11,657 nt of DNA from JAWLFY01 sp964462125. GTDB lineage: Bacteria > Planctomycetota > Planctomycetia > Pirellulales > Pirellulaceae. Shown here piece after piece: positions 7,629 through 11,657 of this stretch. A model generated the notes under the pieces. That model ran no database searches, was not told the origin of the DNA, and was given only the letters and a program-made list of their open reading frames with translations. The position numbers and the translations under genes were made by a program. The stretch covers positions 1 to 11,657 of the forward strand of contig CAYWXT010000181.1 of assembly GCA_964462125.1 (NCBI GenBank), read 5' to 3'. The number at the start of each line of letters is the position of its first letter. Position 1 is the stretch's first letter.

Positions 7629-7883
7629 GACGGGGCCCCAAGTGAGTGACGAAACGGAGCAGGACCTTATTGTGCCCGTCCGTATAGTGGGTGCAAGGGA
7701 CGCATCGGCAGAGGGGGGCGAAGATTTTTTGAAAAGTTCGGATACTGAGAGCCTCACTGGAAACGGGGCAGCTGCCCGCCCCGGCGGCTCGTCCTGTCCC
7801 CTCTCGCCCGGCTTTGCGGGGAAGCGGGGTTGGGTGAAGGGGGCTCACTTTCGATCGACAACGAAAACGGAAAACGATTGCAG
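7629..7883. other. Divergent intergenic region between the vWA gene and uvrC
   Basis: These 255 bp must hold the start signals for both divergent genes. I found no convincing sigma-70 promoter pair. The weak candidate for the vWA gene on the minus strand is TTGCAC, an 18-nt spacer and CAATAA, within about 7664-7695. If real, it would exclude the upstream GTG start of that gene. A T6 run lies at 7725-7730. The uvrC-proximal half is filled by the palindromic element described separately. Confidence 0.4.
7766..7842. repeat. GC-rich palindromic element, REP-like
   Basis: Two inverted repeats lie side by side. The first is a perfect 12-bp palindrome, gggcagctgccc (7766-7777). The second is a long imperfect stem: cccct (7798-7802) pairs with agggg (7838-7842), then after a one-base bulge tcgccc (7804-7809) pairs with gggtga (7832-7837, one G-U). 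The top holds a smaller gctt/aagc hairpin around the GC-rich loop. The C-rich arm followed by a G-rich arm with a GGGTGA-type end resembles short dispersed intergenic palindromes found in many GC-rich genomes. Only one copy is in the window, so repetition itself cannot be shown. Confidence 0.5.
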
Positions 7884-9248
7884 ATGCCTGACGAGCAGGA
7901 AACCGAAGCGGCTGCTGAAGGGGCGGGGGAACCGACAGCATTTGCGCGGGCGGCGGCGAAGGTGAAGACGTTCCCCACCACCTCGGGCGTCTATTTGATG
8001 AAGGATGCTGCCGGGGTTGTGATTTACGTCGGCAAGGCAAAGAATCTGCGGAGCCGCGCCGGTAGCTATTTCCTGCGGGCGGCGTCGGAGGATCATCGCA
8101 CGTCAGATTGGATCCGCGAGATCGCCGACATCGACTATGTGGACAGCGAGAGCGAGGTCGATGCGCTGTTGATGGAATCGCGGTTGGTCAAGGACATCCA
8201 GCCGCGGCACAACAAGGAGCTCAAGGACGACAAAACTTTTCCCTATCTGATGATCACCACGCGGGAGGAATTCCCGCGGGTTGAGATCACGCGGGAGCCG
8301 AAGCAGTCGGGGGTCAAATTGTACGGCCCCTTCCCCAGCGCCGGGGCGCTCCGCGGCGCGATCCAGGTGTTGCAGCGGATATTCAAGTTTCGCACCTGCG
8401 GTCTGGACATCCGCGAAGACGACGAGCGATGGAACTGGTTCCGTCCCTGCTTGCTCGCGAGCATCGACCAATGCTCGGCCCCCTGCAACCTGCGGATTTC
8501 GAAAGAGGCCTACCGGCGGGACATCAAGCGGTTGCAAACGTTTCTCGACGGCGGGAAGCAACGGGTGCTTCGGGAGATGAAAAACGAGATGCTCGCCGCC
8601 AGCCGATCGCTCGATTTCGAACGAGCCGCGACCTTGCGTGACGAAATCCAGATGCTGGAACGGCTGGAGGAACGCGGCGAACTGGAAACCCACGCCCAGC
8701 CGGAGGTCTTTTACGTCGACCCCAAGAAGGGGTTGACAGGACTCCGCAAGGTGCTCGCACTGGGCGACACCCCGAGGGTCATCGAAGGGGTCGACATCGC
8801 CCACCTCGGAGGTGGCGAGACCGTTGCCAGTGTGGTGCAGTTCATCGACGGTTTGCCCTTCAAGCCGGGCTACCGACGGTTCCGGATCCAAAGCGTCGAC
8901 GGGGTCGATGACTATCGCAGCATCTACGAGGTCGTCTCACGGCGAATTCGCAAGCTCAGTGATCAGCAGGAGGCGTTTCCCGATATCCTGCTGATCGACG
9001 GCGGGAAGGGGCAGTTGAACGCGGCGATGGCCGCCTTTCGCGATCAACAGATCGATCCCCCCACCGTGATTTCTTTGGCGAAGCGGGACGAGGAAATCTA
9101 TCGGCCAGGCGAATCGGAACCGCTCCGACTCAGCCGCAGCTCCTTCGCCCTGAGGCTGCTGCAGTATGTCCGGGACGAGTCGCATCGGTTCGCCCAGCAC
9201 TACCACCATCTGCTGCGGTCCAAATCGACGCTGGATCGCTTACAATGA
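7884..9248 (+). CDS. uvrC: UvrABC excision nuclease subunit C, short form lacking the C-terminal HhH domain
   Basis: UvrC joins the UvrB-DNA complex and cuts the damaged strand on both sides of the lesion. From ATG 7884 the product is 454 residues, against about 600 for most UvrC proteins. Visible parts: GIY-YIG nuclease domain (about 28-115, with GVY at 35-37, YVGKAKNLRSR at 48-58 and E98 in the MESRLVK helix), four cysteines that match the iron-sulfur ligands (172, 189, 197, 201; the last three in RPC and QCSAPC), a UVR motif for UvrB contact (about 225-262, with SLDFERAATLRDEI), and the RNase H-like nuclease domain (about 298-445, with D304 in GVDIAH, D343 in DDY, D372 in LLIDGGKGQL and H434 in DESHRFA). 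It ends right after this domain (RSKSTLDRLQ), so the (HhH)2 DNA-binding domain is absent. There is no room for it: hflX starts 38 nt later. A TTG at 7830 would add 18 residues running into the palindromic element and is less likely. No strong ribosome site was seen. Confidence 0.93.
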   Translation: MPDEQETEAAAEGAGEPTAFARAAAKVKTFPTTSGVYLMKDAAGVVIYVGKAKNLRSRAGSYFLRAASEDHRTSDWIREIADIDYVDSESEVDALLMESRLVKDIQPRHNKELKDDKTFPYLMITTREEFPRVEITREPKQSGVKLYGPFPSAGALRGAIQVLQRIFKFRTCGLDIREDDERWNWFRPCLLASIDQCSAPCNLRISKEAYRRDIKRLQTFLDGGKQRVLREMKNEMLAASRSLDFERAATLRDEIQMLERLEERGELETHAQPEVFYVDPKKGLTGLRKVLALGDTPRVIEGVDIAHLGGGETVASVVQFIDGLPFKPGYRRFRIQSVDGVDDYRSIYEVVSRRIRKLSDQQEAFPDILLIDGGKGQLNAAMAAFRDQQIDPPTVISLAKRDEEIYRPGESEPLRLSRSSFALRLLQYVRDESHRFAQHYHHLLRSKSTLDRLQ

Positions 9249-9267
9249 GGGAAACCCATTTGACTCG

Positions 9268-9273
9268 AGGAGG
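9268..9273 (+). promoter_or_regulatory. Shine-Dalgarno site for hflX
   Basis: AGGAGG, the strongest ribosome-binding match in this operon, lies 13 nt before the GTG at 9287. The spacing is a little long, but no ATG occurs in the frame until well inside the protein, so this site supports the GTG start. Confidence 0.55.
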
Positions 9274-9286
9274 TTGATCCTAACAC

Positions 9287-10618
9287 GTGCAAGACGAAAA
9301 ACGATTCAAGGATGAGGCGGCGGAACGCAGCATCTTGGCGAGACTGATTCTTCCCGGACAGGTCGTTGAGGCGGACCCTCTGGAGGAACTCCACGGCTTG
9401 GCGATCACGGCCGGGACCAAGGTGGTGGGCGAGCTGACTCAGCGTCGCGAAACCCCCGACCATTCGACCTACCTGGGAAAAGGCAAGGTCGAGGAACTGC
9501 GGAACTTGGTCGATGGTCACCACGGCGACGTCGTGATCTTCGACAATGACCTAACGCCGGCGCAGGTCCGTAACCTGGAGAAAAAGACCAACGCCAAGGT
9601 CCTCGATCGGACCGAGCTGATCTTGGACATCTTTGCCGCCGGGGCGCGGACCCACGAGTCGCGATTGGCGGTCGAGCTGGCGCAGCTGGAGTATTCCCTG
9701 CCGCGGCTGAAACGGATGTGGACGCACCTCTCGCGTCAGGCGATGGGTGTCGGGATGCGCGGCCCCGGGGAAAAACAGCTGGAGGTCGACCGCCGCTTGG
9801 CGCAAAAGCGGATCCATGACCTGCGCGAGGAACTCGGCAAGGTTGAACGCCGACGGGAGCGGATGGTGGCGGCCCGCACCGAAGCGCCCACCGTGTCGCT
9901 GGTCGGCTACACCAACGCCGGCAAGAGCACGTTGATGAATGCCCTGACCACGGCGGACGTCAAGTCGGCGGACAAGTTGTTCGCCACGCTCGATACGCGA
10001 ACGCGGCGCTGGCAACTGCCTGGCTGGGGAACGGTCCTGCTCAGCGACACAGTCGGGTTCATCCGGGATCTGCCCCACTCGTTGGTCGCCAGTTTTAAGT
10101 CGACGTTGGAGGAAACCAGGCAGGCTGATTTGTTGCTGCATGTCGCCGACGCCAGTAACCCCGCGGTCTTCGAACAGATCTCGTCGGTTTATCACGTGTT
10201 GGAAGAGCTGGGGATCGAGGCTAAGGATACCTTGTTGGTGTTGAACAAAGCCGATGCGGTCGGCTCGCCACAGGTGCTGAGCCGGATCCTCGACCGTTAC
10301 CCGAACGCGGTTCCCGTCAGCGCCCGCGACGGGGAAGGGTTGCCGCCGTTGATCGAAGCGGTCGGCGAGGCGCTGGGACGTGAGTTCTTGAACCTGGAGG
10401 TCGAGGTCGATCACGCCGACGGCAAATTGCTCGCCTACCTGGCGGCGAAAGGAGAAGTCCTCTCCAAAGAATTTCGGGAGGACGCGATCCTTGTGCATGT
10501 CCGGATGCCGACCGCTGCCATGGGCAAGGTGCACCAGTCGGCGCGGTCGGTGCATCCAGCGGATTGGGCCGAGGAAGCCGAATGCGGGACCGACCGGCAA
10601 ACCGGCGAAGTGGCATAA
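9287..10618 (+). CDS. hflX: GTPase HflX
   Basis: This 443-residue protein is HflX, a translation-factor-class GTPase that binds the 50S subunit and in other bacteria splits stalled ribosomes under heat or antibiotic stress. The N-terminal HflX domain includes the segment TYLGKGKVEEL (61-71), FDNDLTPAQVRNLEK (85-99) and the helix with LAQLEYSLPRLKRMW (131-145), followed by the glycine-rich loop GVGMRGPGEKQLE (154-166). The G domain is complete: G1 GYTNAGKST (207-215), switch Thr in LFATLDTRTR (231-240), G3 DTVGF (254-258), G4 NKAD (320-323) and G5 SARDG (345-349). A short C-terminal domain follows (about 365-415). Length is normal. The start is GTG. It lies 38 nt after uvrC and 9 nt before the SDR gene, so the three are probably one transcript. 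Confidence 0.95.
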   Translation: MQDEKRFKDEAAERSILARLILPGQVVEADPLEELHGLAITAGTKVVGELTQRRETPDHSTYLGKGKVEELRNLVDGHHGDVVIFDNDLTPAQVRNLEKKTNAKVLDRTELILDIFAAGARTHESRLAVELAQLEYSLPRLKRMWTHLSRQAMGVGMRGPGEKQLEVDRRLAQKRIHDLREELGKVERRRERMVAARTEAPTVSLVGYTNAGKSTLMNALTTADVKSADKLFATLDTRTRRWQLPGWGTVLLSDTVGFIRDLPHSLVASFKSTLEETRQADLLLHVADASNPAVFEQISSVYHVLEELGIEAKDTLLVLNKADAVGSPQVLSRILDRYPNAVPVSARDGEGLPPLIEAVGEALGREFLNLEVEVDHADGKLLAYLAAKGEVLSKEFREDAILVHVRMPTAAMGKVHQSARSVHPADWAEEAECGTDRQTGEVA

Positions 10619-10627
10619 GGGCGCCTC

Positions 10628-11416
10628 ATGCGATGGAAGCCCCAAGACGCGGTCGCCATCGTCACCGGTGCCAGCAGCGGCATCGGCCGAAGTCTGTGTG
10701 AATTGCTCCTCGCGCGCCGCGCAAACGTCGTCGCTGTCGCCCGGCGAGCGCAGCGGCTTGCCGAACTGGCGAACTCAGCCGGGCCCGGCCGAGTCATCCC
10801 CATCGCTGGCGACGTGACCGAAGAACCGATCCGGCGGGCGGTAGTCGAAGCCGCCGCCTCGATCCGCGGCGGCGAGATCGACCTGTTGGTCAACAACGCA
10901 GGGATCGGTGCGATCGGCCCCTTCGCCGAAGCGAGCGAACAACGGTTGCGGCAGATCATGGAGGTCAACTTTTTCGCCCCGGCCGAATTGATCCGGCTGT
11001 CCATCCCCTCCCTCCGCCGCGGACGAGCTCCGGTGATCTGCAATGTCAGCAGCGTTCTCGGCCACCGGGCGGTCCCCAACAAGAGCGAGTACTGCGCCAG
11101 CAAGTTCGCGCTGCACGGGCTGAGCGATTCCCTGCGGGCGGAATTGAAACCAGAGGGGATCCAGGTCACCCTGGTCAGTCCCAGTACGACCCAGAGTGAG
11201 TTCTTCAGCACCTTGGTGGAGACCGACTCGGGAGCCGAGTCAAACAGCCTGGGGAGTTGGACGCCCGAGCGGGTCGCCCGGGCAACGCTGGCCGCGATCA
11301 GCGCCCGCCGAGCCGAAGTGATCTTGAGCCTTGCCGGAAAGGCTTTGGTCTACGCCGACCGGCTCGCCCCACCCCTGATCAACGCGGTGCTGGCCAAATC
11401 GACACCACCACACTGA
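10628..11416 (+). CDS. Classical short-chain dehydrogenase/reductase (SDR)
   Basis: This 262-residue protein is a classical SDR, an NAD(P)-dependent oxidoreductase with a Rossmann fold, probably cytoplasmic. The nucleotide motif TGASSGIG is at 13-20, the structural NNAG at 89-92, and the catalytic set is N114, S142, Y155 and K159 (YCASK at 155-159). The basic pair at the end of the second strand (VARR, 37-40) favours NADP(H). The post-catalytic segment LVSPSTTQSEFF (182-193) holds the usual P-G/S-x-x-x-T loop. The C-terminus has hydrophobic patches (about 231-256) that could touch a membrane or form the substrate lid. The substrate cannot be named from sequence. The ATG at 10628 is preceded by AAGGG overlapping the hflX stop, 9 nt apart, so it is likely co-translated with hflX. 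Confidence 0.9.
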   Translation: MRWKPQDAVAIVTGASSGIGRSLCELLLARRANVVAVARRAQRLAELANSAGPGRVIPIAGDVTEEPIRRAVVEAAASIRGGEIDLLVNNAGIGAIGPFAEASEQRLRQIMEVNFFAPAELIRLSIPSLRRGRAPVICNVSSVLGHRAVPNKSEYCASKFALHGLSDSLRAELKPEGIQVTLVSPSTTQSEFFSTLVETDSGAESNSLGSWTPERVARATLAAISARRAEVILSLAGKALVYADRLAPPLINAVLAKSTPPH

Positions 11417-11513
11417 GCACCCCGTCCCGAAGTCCCGCTGACCGTGTTTCGACACTCGCGTGGACGCCTCCGTGTACTGGTTCAGCGGAACGACTAGTTT
11501 CCGTGGTCTGGAG

Positions 11514-11657
11514 TTAGCTATAGGGTGGTGGTGAATTTCCCGGAGTGCTACCCGCAGGGTCGACCTCCTGTCGTACAAATGCCGACAGGAGGTCGCTGAA
11601 CAGCTCCCAGTCGTCGTACCGTCCGTCGGTGACGGACATTCCCTGAGCGATGCTTTG
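11514..11657 (-). CDS. Unrecognised protein, C-terminal end (partial)
   Basis: A minus-strand frame enters at the window edge and runs 47 codons to a TAA at 11514-11516. The peptide has a plausible amphipathic helix (DDWELFSDLLSAFVRQEVD) and ends in a flexible Pro/Ser/Gly tail (TPGNSPPPYS). An in-frame ATG occurs at codon 7 but has no usable ribosome site, so the gene probably starts outside the window. It would be convergent with the SDR gene, leaving a 97-bp spacer. I do not recognise the family. The composition looks protein-like, but 47 codons without a stop is weak evidence in GC-rich DNA. Confidence 0.45.
   Translation of the reverse strand, partial: QSIAQGMSVTDGRYDDWELFSDLLSAFVRQEVDPAGSTPGNSPPPYS
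11561..11595. repeat. 13-bp perfect inverted repeat
   Basis: cgacctcctgtcg (11561-11573) pairs perfectly with cgacaggaggtcg (11583-11595) around a 9-nt loop (tacaaatgc). No T run follows on either strand, so it is not a standard intrinsic terminator. It lies inside the candidate minus-strand partial gene, 145 nt beyond the SDR stop. It could serve as the end signal of the uvrC-hflX-SDR transcript, or as a protein-binding site. Confidence 0.55.

Noticed and set aside
6728..7630. A 300-codon plus-strand frame opposite the vWA gene
   Set aside because: The minus strand has a coherent coiled coil, membrane helix and vWA domain. The plus frame is Arg/Ala/Gly/Trp-rich and featureless.
7670..7695. 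TATAGT-like promoter core on the plus strand upstream of uvrC
   Set aside because: No -35 element lies at a suitable distance; the nearby TTGTGC is only 7 nt away.
7629..7757. Upstream GTG start extending the vWA protein by 43 residues
   Set aside because: The added sequence is unremarkable and uses a less common start codon, while the ATG at 7628 gives a sensible N-terminus. Neither start has a strong ribosome site, so this is not certain.
11446..11457. gtgt-ttcg-acac mini hairpin after the SDR gene
   Set aside because: A UUCG-type loop is attractive, but a 4-bp stem with no flanking pairing and no T run is not enough to call a terminator.

Overview
The window reads as one contiguous piece of a GC-rich (about 60% or more), gene-dense, Gram-negative-type genome. 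The style suggests a planctomycete of the Pirellulales/Rhodopirellula type: a membrane-anchored von Willebrand A protein with a long Ser/Pro/Lys/Arg-rich linker, an unusually short UvrC, and a GC-rich intergenic palindrome beside a housekeeping gene. That assignment is an inference from general resemblance; no marker gene here proves it.

Region 1 (1-5907, + strand) is a block of type VI secretion system (T6SS) genes in the order tssB (3' end only), tssC, hcp (tssD), tssE, tssF, tssG. TssB and TssC form the contractile sheath, Hcp the inner tube, and TssE/F/G are baseplate parts (gp25-like gating protein plus the TssF-TssG wedge). tssE/tssF and tssF/tssG overlap by 4 nt, so the baseplate genes are probably translationally coupled. 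hcp is different: it sits in its own pocket, with an inverted repeat on each side (1640-1686 and 2300-2332). This suggests its expression is uncoupled from the sheath and baseplate genes. The membrane complex (TssJLM), TssK, TssA, ClpV and VgrG/PAAR are not in the window. The cluster ends at tssG, because the next gene points the other way after a 17-nt gap; any other T6SS genes would lie upstream of base 1 or elsewhere.

Region 2 (5925-7628, - strand) is one gene for a 567-residue, single-span membrane protein: N-terminal coiled coil, very basic low-complexity linker, transmembrane helix and C-terminal vWA domain. The MIDAS metal site has its DxSxS motif and a later Asp, but the usual Thr position is occupied by a Gly-Arg-Ala-Pro stretch.

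Region 3 (7629-7883) is a divergent intergenic region of about 255 bp. It holds a 12-bp perfect palindrome and a longer imperfect stem-loop that resembles a dispersed REP-type element.

Region 4 (7884-11416, + strand) is a probable operon: uvrC (nucleotide excision repair nuclease), hflX (ribosome-associated GTPase) and a classical short-chain dehydrogenase/reductase. The UvrC has both nuclease domains, all four iron-sulfur cysteines and the UvrB-binding motif, but stops just before the normal C-terminal helix-hairpin-helix domain.

Region 5 (11417-11657) is a short convergent spacer followed by the 3' end of an unrecognised minus-strand reading frame that contains a 13-bp perfect inverted repeat.

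No tRNA, rRNA, CRISPR array, transposase or integrase was seen.
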